Below, piece by piece: positions 8,297 to 17,238 of a stretch of DNA of 64,000 nucleotides. The notes beneath the pieces are model-generated. The model saw only the letters and a list, made by a program, of their open reading frames with translations. It had not been told where the DNA came from and made no database searches. Position 1 is the first letter of the stretch. Every line of letters begins with the position of its first letter. This DNA comes from an uncultured Solirubrobacteraceae bacterium (lineage in GTDB: Bacteria > Actinomycetota > Thermoleophilia > Solirubrobacterales > Solirubrobacteraceae): positions 33,921 to 97,920 of the forward strand of contig CADCVR010000096.1 of assembly GCA_902806205.1 (NCBI GenBank), given 5' to 3'. Made by a program: the position numbers and the translations under genes.

Positions 8297-9282
8297 CCGC
8301 CCGCGCGCTCTGCTTCCTCCGCGCCGTCACGGGCGAGGATCGCGGCGCCGAGCATCCCGCTCTCCGCGCCGAAGCGCGCGGGGACGATCCGGGCGGCCTC
8401 CCTCGACGGCGAGAGCGCGCGCTGCGCGAGCACCTCGCGCGCGGGCTCCAGCAGCAGCTCGCCCGCGGCGATGACGCCGCCGCCGACGACGACCACCGAC
8501 GGGTTGAAGATGTTCACGAGCGACGCGATCCCGATCCCGAGGTACTCACCCACCCGGCGCATGACCGCGCCGGCCGTCGGGTCGCCGTCGTGGGCGAGCT
8601 CGGTCACGAGCGCGCCCGTCATCACCCGGCCCTCCGCGAGGGCCCGGCCGAGCCCGCTGGCCGGGTGCTCGTGGGCGGCCTGGAGCCCGTCGCGGCCCAG
8701 TGCGGTCCCGCTCGCCAGGGCCTCGAGGCAGCCCCGGCTGGGGCAGTTGCCCTGGCAGCGCGGGCCGTCGAGGTCGATGACCATGTGGCCGAGCTCTCCC
8801 GCCGAGCCGAGCGCACCGCGCACGAGCGCACCGTCCACGACGATCGCGCCGCCGATGCCGGTGCCCAGCGTGAGCAGCAGTGCGTGCTTCGCCCCCCGGG
8901 CGGCGCCGAAGCGGTGCTCGGCGAGCATCGCGACGTTCGCGTCGTTGTCGACGAAGACCGGGAGCCCCAGGCGCTCGGCCATGACGTCGCGGAACGGCAC
9001 GTCACGAATCGGCAGGTGGACCGTCGAGACCGCGACGGCCCTCTCGTGGTCGAAGAGGGAGGGAATGCCGAATCCGACCGCCCGCACCTCGCCGCCGACG
9101 GCCGCGCGCGCCTCCTCGACCACCGACGCGACCGCGTCGATCACCGCCCTGAGGTCGCTGGCCGGAGCCAGGCGGTAGGCCCGGTGATGCACGTCCAGCC
9201 CGGCGTCGACTGCTCCGGCGAGCAGCTTGGTTCCGCCCAGGTCGACGCCGATGACACAGCCGCCGGCCACTGGCAGCACCAT
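8293..9282 (-). CDS. ROK-family sugar kinase (glucokinase-like)
   Basis: About 329 aa. VIGVDLGGTKLLAG is the phosphate-1/ATP loop, VFVDNDANVAMLAEHRFG holds the catalytic DND, and CQGNCPSRGCLEALASG is the zinc-binding CxCGxxGCxE-like ROK signature. LTLGTGIGGAIVVDG is the second nucleotide loop. Likely phosphorylates glucose or a related hexose at entry to glycolysis, with a PPi-type PFK elsewhere in the window. ATG at 9282 fits the family N-terminus. Only 10 bp separate it from the divergent LCP gene, so one promoter must lie in coding sequence. Confidence 0.88.
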   Translation of the reverse strand: MVLPVAGGCVIGVDLGGTKLLAGAVDAGLDVHHRAYRLAPASDLRAVIDAVASVVEEARAAVGGEVRAVGFGIPSLFDHERAVAVSTVHLPIRDVPFRDVMAERLGLPVFVDNDANVAMLAEHRFGAARGAKHALLLTLGTGIGGAIVVDGALVRGALGSAGELGHMVIDLDGPRCQGNCPSRGCLEALASGTALGRDGLQAAHEHPASGLGRALAEGRVMTGALVTELAHDGDPTAGAVMRRVGEYLGIGIASLVNIFNPSVVVVGGGVIAAGELLLEPAREVLAQRALSPSREAARIVPARFGAESGMLGAAILARDGAEEAERAGG

Positions 9283-9292
9283 ACTGAGCGCC

Positions 9293-10429
9293 GTGGCGCC
9301 CGACCCACCCGAGCGACCCGGCCCACCGGCTCCCGGCGCGCCGCCGCCGTACACGAAGTACCGCGCCCGCCGCAACCCGTTCGGGCGCGCCGACGCCGCG
9401 CCTTCGGTGGGCGAAGCCGACTCCCGCCCCTACAACGTGCACCGCGCGGGCAGCGGCGACGGGCGGAACCGTCCGCGCCTGCGGCTGCCGCGGCGCCGCC
9501 CGGCCGGCCTGTCTCCCGGGCGCGTCGCGCTGCGGGTGCTGCTCGCGGCCGTGGCGTGGCTCGTGCTCAGCGGCGTCCTCTTCCTGATCTCCGCCCTCGT
9601 GCACCGCGACGACGTCGGCGGCGGCCTCACTTCGAGCGGCTTCCCGCCCGTGAGCCCGACCACCGTGCTCGTGCTGGGGTCGGACAGGCGCCCGCAGGGC
9701 TCGGGCGAGCCGGGCGCCCGCGGCGACGCTGCGCGCGCGGACTCCATCCTGCTGCTGCGCACCGGCGGCGGCCACTCCTCACGGCTGTCGATCCCGCGCG
9801 ACACCGTCGTAGACATCCCGGGCCGCGGGGCGAACAAGGTCAACGCCGCGTTCGCGTTCGGCGGGGCGAGCCTCATGGCCGAGACGATCACCGCGAATCT
9901 CGGCATCGAGATCGACCACGTCGTCGAGGTGAGCTTCTCGAACTTCCCCGACCTCATCGACGCGATGGGGGGCATCGACTACCAGGGTGGCTGCGTCGTG
10001 TCCAAGATCAACGGCGGCTTCAAGAACGGGGGCTACACGTTGCGCCTGAAGAGCGGCAAGACGCGGATCGACGGCGAGCAAGCCCTCGCGCTGGCCCGGA
10101 CGCGCAAGAATCTGTGCAATCCGCGGGAGTCGGACCTCACCCGCGCGCGCCGCCAGCAGAAGCTCTTCGCCGCGATGAAGTCCCGTCTCGTCTCCCCGGG
10201 CGCCTTCATCCGGCTCCCGTTCATCTCCTGGGCGGTGCCGAAGTCGCTGCGCTCGGACATGGGCGGCCCGACCCTCCTCGGGCTGTTCGCCGCCCTGGCC
10301 ACCTCGGGAACGCCGCCGACGCGCATCCTCAAGCCCACGGGCGACGTCACCCTGCCCGACGGAGGCCAGGCGCTGAAGGTCGACGAGGCGAGCCGGCAGC
10401 GTGCGGCGGCGCGGTTCCTGCGCGAGTAG
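9293..10429 (+). CDS. LytR-CpsA-Psr (LCP) family cell-wall glycopolymer ligase
   Basis: About 378 aa from GTG 9293. Residues ~1-75 are a proline/arginine-rich cytoplasmic tail, followed by one membrane helix (VALRVLLAAVAWLVLSGVLF). The extracytoplasmic LCP domain includes VLVLGSDRRPQG, ADSILLLRT, SRLSIPRDTVVDIPGRG and KVNAAFAFGG, the conserved Arg/Asp pyrophosphate site. LCP enzymes transfer lipid-linked glycopolymers to peptidoglycan. The tail has an in-frame upstream extension, but GTG is the best compromise with the divergent kinase start. Confidence 0.9.
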   Translation: MAPDPPERPGPPAPGAPPPYTKYRARRNPFGRADAAPSVGEADSRPYNVHRAGSGDGRNRPRLRLPRRRPAGLSPGRVALRVLLAAVAWLVLSGVLFLISALVHRDDVGGGLTSSGFPPVSPTTVLVLGSDRRPQGSGEPGARGDAARADSILLLRTGGGHSSRLSIPRDTVVDIPGRGANKVNAAFAFGGASLMAETITANLGIEIDHVVEVSFSNFPDLIDAMGGIDYQGGCVVSKINGGFKNGGYTLRLKSGKTRIDGEQALALARTRKNLCNPRESDLTRARRQQKLFAAMKSRLVSPGAFIRLPFISWAVPKSLRSDMGGPTLLGLFAALATSGTPPTRILKPTGDVTLPDGGQALKVDEASRQRAAARFLRE

Positions 10430-10448
10430 GGCAGAGTCCGGCGGAGAC

Positions 10449-10817
10449 CTACAGCTCGCGCTCCGGCGCGGTGAGCGGGCCGCCGGCGTCGCCGGTGTTG
10501 ACCGTCCCGCGCGGCTCGATGAGCAGCACGTGACACTCTGCGTCCGCCTTCGGGCAGTGCTCGACCCCGGCGGGCACGACGTAGAGCTCCCCGGCCTTCA
10601 GCACGACGTCGTCGCGGTCGCGCAGCTGGATGGTGAGCCGGCCGTCGAGGACGAGGAAGAAGTCGTCCGTGTCCGCGTGGCTGTGCCAGACGAACTCGCC
10701 GTCGACCTTCACCACGGCCAGCTTGTTGTCGTTGTAGTGCCCGACGATGCCCGGCCGGTAGGGCGCGTCGAGCCGGGCGAGGGCGGCGGCGAGGTTGACC
10801 GCGCCGCCCGCGGCCAT
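10449..10817 (-). CDS. Cupin-domain protein
   Basis: 122 aa single-domain cupin. Motif 1 is FVWHSHADTDDFFLVLDGRL (two His and a Glu-equivalent Asp), and motif 2 GELYVVPAGVEHCP. Small cupins of this kind are often isomerases or ligand sensors; no substrate is assigned here. ATG overlaps the FmdB-like stop by one base (TGATG), so both come from the transcript starting near the CIRCE-like palindrome. Confidence 0.85.
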   Translation of the reverse strand: MAAGGAVNLAAALARLDAPYRPGIVGHYNDNKLAVVKVDGEFVWHSHADTDDFFLVLDGRLTIQLRDRDDVVLKAGELYVVPAGVEHCPKADAECHVLLIEPRGTVNTGDAGGPLTAPEREL

Positions 10818-11203
10818 CAGGCGGCGGCGTCCTTCCTGGCCGGCTTGTCCGCCTTCGGCGCGGCCGGCTTGGCGTCCGACGAGGACCCGGAGGACTTGCT
10901 CGAGGAGGAGCCCGAGTCCGACGCCGACGGGCTGCTCTTGTCAGCCTTCTCCCGCTTCTCCTTGGACTTCTCGGAGTGGTCGGCGGCACCGCTCTCGCCG
11001 GACTGCTCGAGCTCACGGTTGCGGTTGCGGGTGCCGTAGTCGGTGTTGTGGAAGCCCTTGCCCTTGAAGTGGATCGCGGGCGCGTGGAACACCTTCTCGA
11101 CGGGGACGCCGGTCTCGGGATCGTGCGTGAGCGTCGCTTCGGCGAAGCTCTGCAACACGTCGAACTTGGTGCCGTCGGGACGGCGGTACTCGTAGATCGG
11201 CAT
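10817..11203 (-). CDS. FmdB-like regulatory protein lacking zinc cysteines
   Basis: 128 aa. The first ~65 residues align with the FmdB/CxxC-CxxC family (normal start MPIYEYRCxxCGxxFE), but here the sequence reads MPIYEYRRPDGTKFDVLQSF and contains no cysteine at all. The second half is a Lys/Ser/Asp/Ala-rich low-complexity tail (EKSKEKREKADKSSPSASDS), probably disordered. First gene of a two-gene unit with the cupin. A CIRCE-type inverted repeat lies 27 bp upstream of its ATG. Confidence 0.75.
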   Translation of the reverse strand: MPIYEYRRPDGTKFDVLQSFAEATLTHDPETGVPVEKVFHAPAIHFKGKGFHNTDYGTRNRNRELEQSGESGAADHSEKSKEKREKADKSSPSASDSGSSSSKSSGSSSDAKPAAPKADKPARKDAAA

Positions 11204-11229
11204 ACGGCGGACAGTCTAGCCGAGCGTTC

Positions 11230-11256
11230 CTGGCACTCTCAACCCACGAGTGCCAG
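11230..11256. promoter_or_regulatory. CIRCE-type inverted repeat (putative HrcA operator)
   Basis: CTGGCACTC, then nine bases, then GAGTGCCAG: a perfect 9-bp inverted repeat with the exact 9-nt spacer of CIRCE (consensus TTAGCACTC-N9-GAGTGCTAA). High-GC actinobacterial CIRCE elements commonly read CTGGCACTC/GAGTGCCAG. It sits centrally between the divergent FmdB-like gene (26 bp from its ATG) and glyS (27 bp from its ATG), so it could affect either or both. No groES/groEL/dnaK gene is adjacent. Confidence 0.75.
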
Positions 11257-11283
11257 CCCGGAGACCGCCGGTAGGCTGCGGGG

Positions 11284-12654
11284 ATGGCCGAAGACACAGT
11301 GACCATGGAGAAGCTCGTCGCGCTGTGCAAGCGGCGCGGTCTCATCTTCGCCTCCAGCGAGATCTACGGCGGCATCGGCTCGACCTACGACTACGGCCAC
11401 TACGGCGTCCTGCTGAAGACGAACGTCAAGAACGAGTGGTGGCGCTCCATGCTCGCCGAGCGCGACGACATCGTGGCGCTCGACTCGGCGATCCTGCAGC
11501 ACCCGCGCGTGTGGGAGGCCTCGGGCCATCTGGCCGGATTCACGGACCCGATGGTCGACTGCCGCACCTGCAAGTCCCGCTTCCGCGCCGACCATCTCGA
11601 GGAGCGCGCCCCGGGCCTGAACTGCCCGCAGAAGCCGAGCAGGCTTCCCGGCGAGGGGCCCGACTGTGACCTGACCCCCGCGCGCGACTTCAACCTCATG
11701 TTCAAGACGACCGTGGGCCCCGTCGAGGAGACCGGCTCGGTCGCGTACCTGCGTCCCGAGACCGCGCAGGGCATCTTCATCAACTTCAAGAACGTCCTGC
11801 AGTTCTCGCGCAAGAAGCCGCCGTTCGGCATCGCGCAGGTCGGCAAGTCCTTCCGCAACGAGATCACGCCCGGGAACTTCGTCTTTCGCACGCGCGAGTT
11901 CGAGCAGATGGAGATGGAGTTCTTCGTTCCGCCGGCCGAGGCGCCGCAGTGGTACGCGGCCTGGAAGCAGGAGCGCTTCGACTGGTATGAGCGGCTCGGG
12001 ATCCGCCCCGACAAGCTGCGCCTGCGCGAGCACGACGCCGGCGAGCTGTCGCACTACTCCAGCGCCACCGCCGACGTGGAGTACCTCTTCCCCATCGGCT
12101 GGTCCGAGCTCGAGGGCATCGCCAACCGCGGCGATTTCGACCTGACCCAGCACGCCGAGTACTCCGGGGAGAAGCTCGAGTACTTCGACCAGCCCACGAA
12201 CGAGCGCTACGTCCCGCACGTGATCGAGCCCGCGGCCGGCGCGGACCGCGCGACGCTCGCGTTCCTCGCCGACGCCTACGCGGAGGAGGAGGTCGAGGGC
12301 GAGCTGCGCACGGTCCTCAAGCTCCACCCGCGCCTGGCGCCCGTCAAGGTCGCGGTGCTCCCGCTCGTGCGCAAGGACGGCCAGCCCGAGCTCGCCCGCG
12401 AGCTGTTCACCGGCCTGCGCGGCACGATGCAGTCCGAGCTCGACGAGGGCGGCTCGATCGGCAAGCGCTACCGCCGCCAGGACGAGATCGGCACGCCGTA
12501 CTGCGTCACCGTCGACCACCAGTCCGTCGAGGACGGCACGGTCACCGTGCGCGAGCGCGACTCGCTCGCGCAAGCGCGCGTCCACCGCGACGAGCTGGTC
12601 GGCCACCTGGCCGCCCGGCTCGCCTCGCCGTGGCGGTCGCCGAAGCTCGCCTAG
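11284..12654 (+). CDS. glyS: Glycyl-tRNA synthetase (homodimeric type)
   Basis: 456 aa class II synthetase of the alpha2 GlyRS type. IFASSEIYGGIGSTYDYGHYG is the Gly-binding N-terminal block. YLRPETAQGIFINF and GKSFRNEITPGNFVFRTREF (motif 2) form the active site. The C-terminal anticodon domain (APVKVAVLPLVRK...) ends in the HGAP-like VRERDSLAQARV. A cysteine pair (CRTC) and CPQK hint at the usual insertion. Downstream of a CIRCE-like palindrome, unusual for a tRNA synthetase. Confidence 0.96.
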   Translation: MAEDTVTMEKLVALCKRRGLIFASSEIYGGIGSTYDYGHYGVLLKTNVKNEWWRSMLAERDDIVALDSAILQHPRVWEASGHLAGFTDPMVDCRTCKSRFRADHLEERAPGLNCPQKPSRLPGEGPDCDLTPARDFNLMFKTTVGPVEETGSVAYLRPETAQGIFINFKNVLQFSRKKPPFGIAQVGKSFRNEITPGNFVFRTREFEQMEMEFFVPPAEAPQWYAAWKQERFDWYERLGIRPDKLRLREHDAGELSHYSSATADVEYLFPIGWSELEGIANRGDFDLTQHAEYSGEKLEYFDQPTNERYVPHVIEPAAGADRATLAFLADAYAEEEVEGELRTVLKLHPRLAPVKVAVLPLVRKDGQPELARELFTGLRGTMQSELDEGGSIGKRYRRQDEIGTPYCVTVDHQSVEDGTVTVRERDSLAQARVHRDELVGHLAARLASPWRSPKLA

Positions 12655-12705
12655 CCGGACCAGCAGCGGCTCAAGTCGGCGACCCGTCGTCCCGATGGAC
12701 GTCTC

Positions 12706-13614
12706 ATGCTTCGTCGTCTGCGTCCTGCCCTGGCGATCACCGTGTTGCTGGCCGCGCTCAGTGCCCCGCTCGCGTTTTCTGCCACCGCCGGACCGGACCG
12801 CCTGATCGGCTCCGACCTGCTGGACCGGTTGAGCGGCGGAGGCGGCGACGACACGATCCTCGGGCGGGCGGGCGACGACCGGCTCGACGGCGGGACGGGC
12901 AACGACACGATCGCCGGCGGCGCGGGAGCCGACCGCATCGACGGCGGGGACGGCGACGACGACGTCGACGGCGGCGCGGACGACGACGCCATCGTCGAGG
13001 CGGGCTTCGGCGACGACCGCCTCGCCGGTGGCCCCGGCGACGACGAGCTCCGCGGTAACCGCGGCAACGACGCACTCAGCGGCGGGGACGGGAACGACAC
13101 GATCTACGGCGGCACGGGCGTCGACGTCATCGACTGTGGCCCCGGGGACGACACCGCGTACGGCAACACGCGCGCCGATCGCGCGAACACGACCAACTGC
13201 GAACGCGTGCTCGTCGAGAGCACGGGCCCCGGAGCGCTGTGCGCGAGCGGCGGCACGTGCTCGGGCACGGAGGGCGACGACGTTCTCGACGGCTCGTCGG
13301 CCGCCGACCAGCTCTTCGGCCTCGGCGGCGACGACATCATCGCGGGGCGCCGCGGCAACGACACGATCTCCGGCGGCGGCGGCGATGACCGAATCACGGG
13401 CGACCGCGGGCGCGACGTGCTGCGCGGAGGCACCGGCAACGACAGGCTGACCGGGGGATACGACAGGGACACGCTCTACGGAGGCGCGGGCAACGACACG
13501 CTCAGCCCCGGCTCGGGCGTGAGCGGCGAGATCGTCAGCTGCGGGCCTGGCCGCGACACGGCGATCGTCGGCCGCGGGGACCGCACGCGCGGCTGCGAGA
13601 TCGTCCGGCGCTGA
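12706..13614 (+). CDS. Secreted RTX (haemolysin-type calcium-binding repeat) protein
   Basis: 302 aa. A signal peptide (MLRRLRPALAITVLLAALSA...) ends near residue 25. The rest is almost entirely RTX-like nonapeptide repeats of the GGxGxDxLx type in two blocks (about residues 38-155 and 190-280), each closed by a cysteine-containing element (DVIDCGPGDD, EIVSCGPGRD). These repeats form calcium-binding beta-rolls outside the cell. No catalytic domain or RTX export genes are nearby, so export is probably by Sec. Aspartate-rich repeats are common in actinobacterial secreted proteins of unknown role. Confidence 0.88.
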   Translation: MLRRLRPALAITVLLAALSAPLAFSATAGPDRLIGSDLLDRLSGGGGDDTILGRAGDDRLDGGTGNDTIAGGAGADRIDGGDGDDDVDGGADDDAIVEAGFGDDRLAGGPGDDELRGNRGNDALSGGDGNDTIYGGTGVDVIDCGPGDDTAYGNTRADRANTTNCERVLVESTGPGALCASGGTCSGTEGDDVLDGSSAADQLFGLGGDDIIAGRRGNDTISGGGGDDRITGDRGRDVLRGGTGNDRLTGGYDRDTLYGGAGNDTLSPGSGVSGEIVSCGPGRDTAIVGRGDRTRGCEIVRR

Positions 13615-13620
13615 CCCGGG

Positions 13621-13641
13621 CCGCTCGGCGGGGCCGAGCGG
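13621..13641 (+). terminator. Hairpin terminator after RTX gene
   Basis: Nine-bp perfect stem CCGCTCGGC / GCCGAGCGG with a 3-nt loop, starting 7 bp after the RTX stop codon. There is no U-run, as often in high-GC genomes. Confidence 0.6.
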
Positions 13642-13727
13642 CTCCTCGGACACGACCTGTCGGGACCCGACGGGCACCGACGAGAACCCCGAGGCGTCGG
13701 TGGTGAGACGCAGGGCCGCAGAACGAC

Positions 13728-13751
13728 GGGGGGCGCCTTGCGGCGCCCCCC
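13728..13751. terminator. Bidirectional hairpin terminator between convergent genes
   Basis: A perfect 10-bp stem GGGGGGCGCC / GGCGCCCCCC with loop TTGC lies between the RTX gene and the convergent membrane-protein gene. It is 24 bp from the latter's stop. Confidence 0.7.
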
Positions 13752-13775
13752 GAAGTGGTTGGCCGAGCGGGTCGG

Positions 13776-14252
13776 CTAGGTCGTGGGTGCGCCCGGGGCG
13801 GGCGACGGGACCGGCGTGGCGGGCGCGGTCGTCGAGGTGTAGTCGAACTCCTCTTCAGCGCCGAAGAGCAGGTCGAGCAGCTTGTTGCGCACGTCGGAGG
13901 AGACGGCGACGGCAACCCCGGCGCCGACGGTGAGGACGAGGAGCTTGCGGCCGATGCCCCGCTTCTTCTTCTTGGCCGGAGCGTCGGCGAGCGCGTAGCC
14001 CACGTCCTTGAGCGCAGCCGCCGCCGTCGCCAGGTTGGCGTGGAGCTTCTTGTCCTCGAGCACGGCCTTGGACGGCGACTTCCCGGAGGCGAGGCGCTCG
14101 TACGCGGTGCGAGCCGACTCGTAGGCCACGCGCACGTTGTCGTGCAGGTCTGAGTCGCTCGCGACCTTCTGGATGTAGGGGTTCGACTTCACCGCGTCGA
14201 CCGCTTCGGCGGCGGTGGCGCCGGCGGCGGCCGCCTTCTTTCTCTTGCTCAT
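13776..14252 (-). CDS. Conserved-looking basic membrane-anchored protein, unknown function
   Basis: 158 aa. An Ala/Lys-rich N-terminus (MSKRKKAAAAGATAAEAVDA) leads to a helical segment SDLHDNVRVAYESARTAYERL, then a KKKKRGIGRK basic stretch before one membrane helix (LLVLTVGAGVAVAVS). It ends in a Pro/Thr/Ala tail. The layout resembles the small YtxH-like helical proteins but I do not assign the family. It stands alone downstream of lon, followed by a strong hairpin. Confidence 0.75.
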   Translation of the reverse strand: MSKRKKAAAAGATAAEAVDAVKSNPYIQKVASDSDLHDNVRVAYESARTAYERLASGKSPSKAVLEDKKLHANLATAAAALKDVGYALADAPAKKKKRGIGRKLLVLTVGAGVAVAVSSDVRNKLLDLLFGAEEEFDYTSTTAPATPVPSPAPGAPTT

Positions 14253-14311
14253 GGGCTTTCAGCTCACCTCGGGAGGGGGTCGATGGCAGTGCGTGGGAGC
14301 CTATACCCGTT

Positions 14312-16702
14312 CTACGCCGGTTCCAGCGCAACCTCCAGGACCTCATCGATCTGCTCGACCCAATGGAACTCCAGCTTGGATCGCAGGACGGCCGGTATCT
14401 CGTCGACGTCACCCTCGTTGCGCGCCGGCGCGACGATGGTGGTGATGCCGTGGCGCTGGGCCGCCAGCGCCTTCTCCTTCAGCCCGCCGATCGGCAGCAC
14501 CTGCCCCGTCAGGGTGATCTCTCCGGTCAGCGCCACCTCGTCGCGGACACAGCGACCCGTCAGCAGCGAGACGAGGGCGGTGATCATCGTCACGCCCGCC
14601 GACGGGCCGTCCTTGGAAATCGCTCCCGCGGGCACGTGGATGTGCAGATCGTGCTCGGCGAACCAGCCCGGGCCGAGCGCCGGGGCCAGCGCCGAGACGC
14701 CCCCGCGCACGTAGGACAGCGCCGCCAGGGCGCTCTCCCGCATCACGTCCCCGAGCTGGCCGGTGATGACCAGCCGCGGCTCCTGGGGCGCGCGCGTCGG
14801 CATCGCCGTCGCCTCGACGAAGAGCACGTCGCCGCCGACCGGCGTCCAGGCCAGCCCGGTCGCGACCCCGGGCTGCTGGGTGCGCCGTCGCGTCTCCGCG
14901 AAGAACTTCTGGCGGCCGAGCAGCTCCCGGGCCCGCGCCTCGCCGATGGCCGCCCGGCGGGGCCTGGTGCCGTCGCCGCTGGCGATCTCGAAGGCGACCT
15001 TGCGGCACAGCGTGCCGATCTCGCGCTCCAGGCCGCGCACCCCCGCTTCGCGCGTGTAGTCGGCGATGAGAGTCCTCAGGGCGCCGTCGGAGATCGAGAT
15101 CCACGACTTCTTCAGCCCGTTGCGCTCGACTTGTCGCGGCACGAGGTAGCGCTTGGCGATCTGCAGCTTGTCGTCGGCGGTGTAGCCCGCGAGCGGGATG
15201 ACCTCCATGCGGTCGCGCAGCGGCCCCGGGACCGTGTCCAGGGCGTTCGCCGTCGTGATGAACATGACGTTGGAGAGATTGAACGGGACGTCGAGGTAGT
15301 GGTCGCGGAAGGCGCCGTTCTGCTCCGGGTCGAGCACCTCGAGCATCGCCGAGGCCGGATCGCCGCGGTAGTCCGCGCCCATCTTGTCGATCTCGTCGAT
15401 CATGAACAGCGGGTTGTTGGAGCCCGCGTCGCGCAGCGCACGGATGATCGTGCCCGGCATCGCGCCGATGTAGGTGCGGCGGTGACCGCGGATCTCCGAC
15501 TCGTCGCGCACGCCACCCGCCGAGATGCGCTCGAACTCACGGCCGAGCGCCTTGGCGATGGAGCGCCCGAGCGAGGTCTTGCCCACGCCGGGGGGCCCGA
15601 CGAAGCAGAGGATCGAGCCGCGTGCGTCCGGCTTGAGCCTGCGTACCGCTAGGAACTCGAGGATGCGCTCCTTCACCTGGGCGATGTCGTAGTGGTCCTC
15701 GTCGAGCACGTCGCGGGCGTGTGCGAGATCGAGGCGATCCTCGGTCGCGCGATCCCACGGCAGCGACGCGATCCACTCGAGGTAGGTGCGGATCACGCCG
15801 TGCTCGGCGGCGGCGGGCGGCAGGTTCTCGAGGCGGTTGAGCTCACGGTCGGCCTGCTTGCGCACGTCGGCCGGGAGCTCCATGGCGTGCAACTGCTCGC
15901 GCAGCTCGGCCGCCTCTTCGGCCGACTCGTCGAACTCCCCGAGCTCCCGCTTGATCGCCTTGAGCTGCTGGCGCAGGAGGTACTCGCGCTGGCTCTTGTC
16001 GATCTCGGACTGCACCTGCGACTGGATCTCCGAGCCGATCGCGACGACCTCGAGCTCGCGCGCGAGTGCCTCGACGAGCTTGCGCAGACGCGCGGCGACG
16101 TCCGGCTCCTCGAGCAGGTCCTGCTTCTCCTCGGTCTTCAACCCCACCGAGCCCGCGATCAGGTAGGCGAGGGCGCTCGGGTCCTCGACGTTGGCCACCG
16201 CGATCTGCAGTTCCTCGGGGACGTGCCCGGTCTGAGCGATCTCGCCGAACATCCGCAGGACGTTGCGCTGCAGCGCGACGAGCTCCGACGACTCCTCCAC
16301 CACATCAGGCACCTCGGTGAGCGCGGCGACGAGATAGGGCTCCTCCTGCTCCCAGGAGTCCAGATGCACGCGCTGGGCGCTCTGCACCAGGATTCGCAGG
16401 GTGCCGTCGGGGATCTTCAGCATGCGCGCCACCGAGCCGACGACCCCCACGTCGTAGAGCTGCTCGGGACCCGGCGTCTCGTCATCGGGCTCGCGTGAAG
16501 CGACCATGACGAGCAGGCGGTTGCCGGCCAGCACGTCGTTGACCAGCTGGACGGAGCGCTCCTGCCCCACCACCAGCGGCATCAGCGTGTCCGGCAGCGG
16601 CACCGTCTCGCGCAGCGGCAGCACCGGCAGGCGCGCCGGGGTCCCGCGCTGGCCACCGACCTCGACCTCCTGATGACCGGAGTCCTGGGTGATCTCGATC
16701 AT
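14312..16702 (-). CDS. lon: ATP-dependent Lon protease
   Basis: 796 aa, full length. Residues ~20-210 are the LON substrate-binding domain ([19 protein letters not shown]). The AAA+ module has Walker [12 protein letters not shown] and Walker [12 protein letters not shown]. The S16 protease domain carries catalytic Ser in [10 protein letters not shown] and catalytic Lys in [10 protein letters not shown]. Degrades misfolded and regulatory proteins. Its ATG overlaps the hsp20 stop by ATGA, making a chaperone-protease operon. Confidence 0.97.
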   Translation of the reverse strand: MIEITQDSGHQEVEVGGQRGTPARLPVLPLRETVPLPDTLMPLVVGQERSVQLVNDVLAGNRLLVMVASREPDDETPGPEQLYDVGVVGSVARMLKIPDGTLRILVQSAQRVHLDSWEQEEPYLVAALTEVPDVVEESSELVALQRNVLRMFGEIAQTGHVPEELQIAVANVEDPSALAYLIAGSVGLKTEEKQDLLEEPDVAARLRKLVEALARELEVVAIGSEIQSQVQSEIDKSQREYLLRQQLKAIKRELGEFDESAEEAAELREQLHAMELPADVRKQADRELNRLENLPPAAAEHGVIRTYLEWIASLPWDRATEDRLDLAHARDVLDEDHYDIAQVKERILEFLAVRRLKPDARGSILCFVGPPGVGKTSLGRSIAKALGREFERISAGGVRDESEIRGHRRTYIGAMPGTIIRALRDAGSNNPLFMIDEIDKMGADYRGDPASAMLEVLDPEQNGAFRDHYLDVPFNLSNVMFITTANALDTVPGPLRDRMEVIPLAGYTADDKLQIAKRYLVPRQVERNGLKKSWISISDGALRTLIADYTREAGVRGLEREIGTLCRKVAFEIASGDGTRPRRAAIGEARARELLGRQKFFAETRRRTQQPGVATGLAWTPVGGDVLFVEATAMPTRAPQEPRLVITGQLGDVMRESALAALSYVRGGVSALAPALGPGWFAEHDLHIHVPAGAISKDGPSAGVTMITALVSLLTGRCVRDEVALTGEITLTGQVLPIGGLKEKALAAQRHGITTIVAPARNEGDVDEIPAVLRSKLEFHWVEQIDEVLEVALEPA

Positions 16703-17175
16703 GAGCGTTCCCGGGCGGCTTCGACGTCGATCGGCACCTGGCGTGCGCGCGGCCCGGCCGGGGCGAGCGGCAGATCCACCCGGAGGATCCCGTCACGGTA
16801 GGTCGCGCGCGCCGCGTCGGCGACCACGTCGGCCCCGAGCGCGATCACGCGGCGAAACGGCCCGAAGTCGATCTCGAGCTGCTGATAGACCCGGCCGTCG
16901 GACTCGGCCGGGCGCCGGTGACCCGAGAGCACGAGGTCGCGGCCCTCGATCTCCAAGCTGATCTGGCCGGGGTCGATTCCGGCGAGCTCGGCCTGGACGA
17001 CGGCGCGCGGCAGCTCGGGCGCGGGCGGGTTCTCGTAGAAGACGTCGACCGCCGGTGAGAAACCGCCACCGCCGCGACGCGTCGTGAGCCCCGGTCCGAA
17101 GGCGTCGCCGAACAGCTCGTCCATCTCACGGCGCATCCGCTCGAAGTTCGCGAAGAGGTCACGCTCGGGTCGCAT
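16699..17175 (-). CDS. Hsp20 / alpha-crystallin small heat-shock protein
   Basis: 158 aa. The alpha-crystallin domain spans about residues 40-145: PAVDVFYENPPA, VVQAELAGIDPGQISLEIEG, then YRDGILRVDLPLA near the end. Forms oligomers that hold unfolding proteins. First gene of the hsp20-lon operon. A GATACT -10-like box lies 9-14 bp upstream of the ATG, so the transcript may have almost no leader. No clear CIRCE or HAIR operator precedes it. Confidence 0.92.
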   Translation of the reverse strand: MRPERDLFANFERMRREMDELFGDAFGPGLTTRRGGGGFSPAVDVFYENPPAPELPRAVVQAELAGIDPGQISLEIEGRDLVLSGHRRPAESDGRVYQQLEIDFGPFRRVIALGADVVADAARATYRDGILRVDLPLAPAGPRARQVPIDVEAARERS

Positions 17176-17238
17176 GGGCCGACAGTATCCGGTGCGCGCC
17201 GCTGCGCTTGGTGACCACTTAAGGACCGCTTTCAGAAA

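Noticed and set aside
11239..13677. An 812-codon open frame on the minus strand opposite glyS and the RTX gene
   Set aside because: Arg/Ala/Val-rich antisense text without domains. glyS and the RTX repeats on the plus strand are unmistakable, and such mirror frames are expected at this GC content.
17176..17238. HAIR-like (HspR) operator upstream of hsp20
   Set aside because: CTTAAGT is close to one half-site, but the partner half is poor and the spacing is 3 instead of 7.
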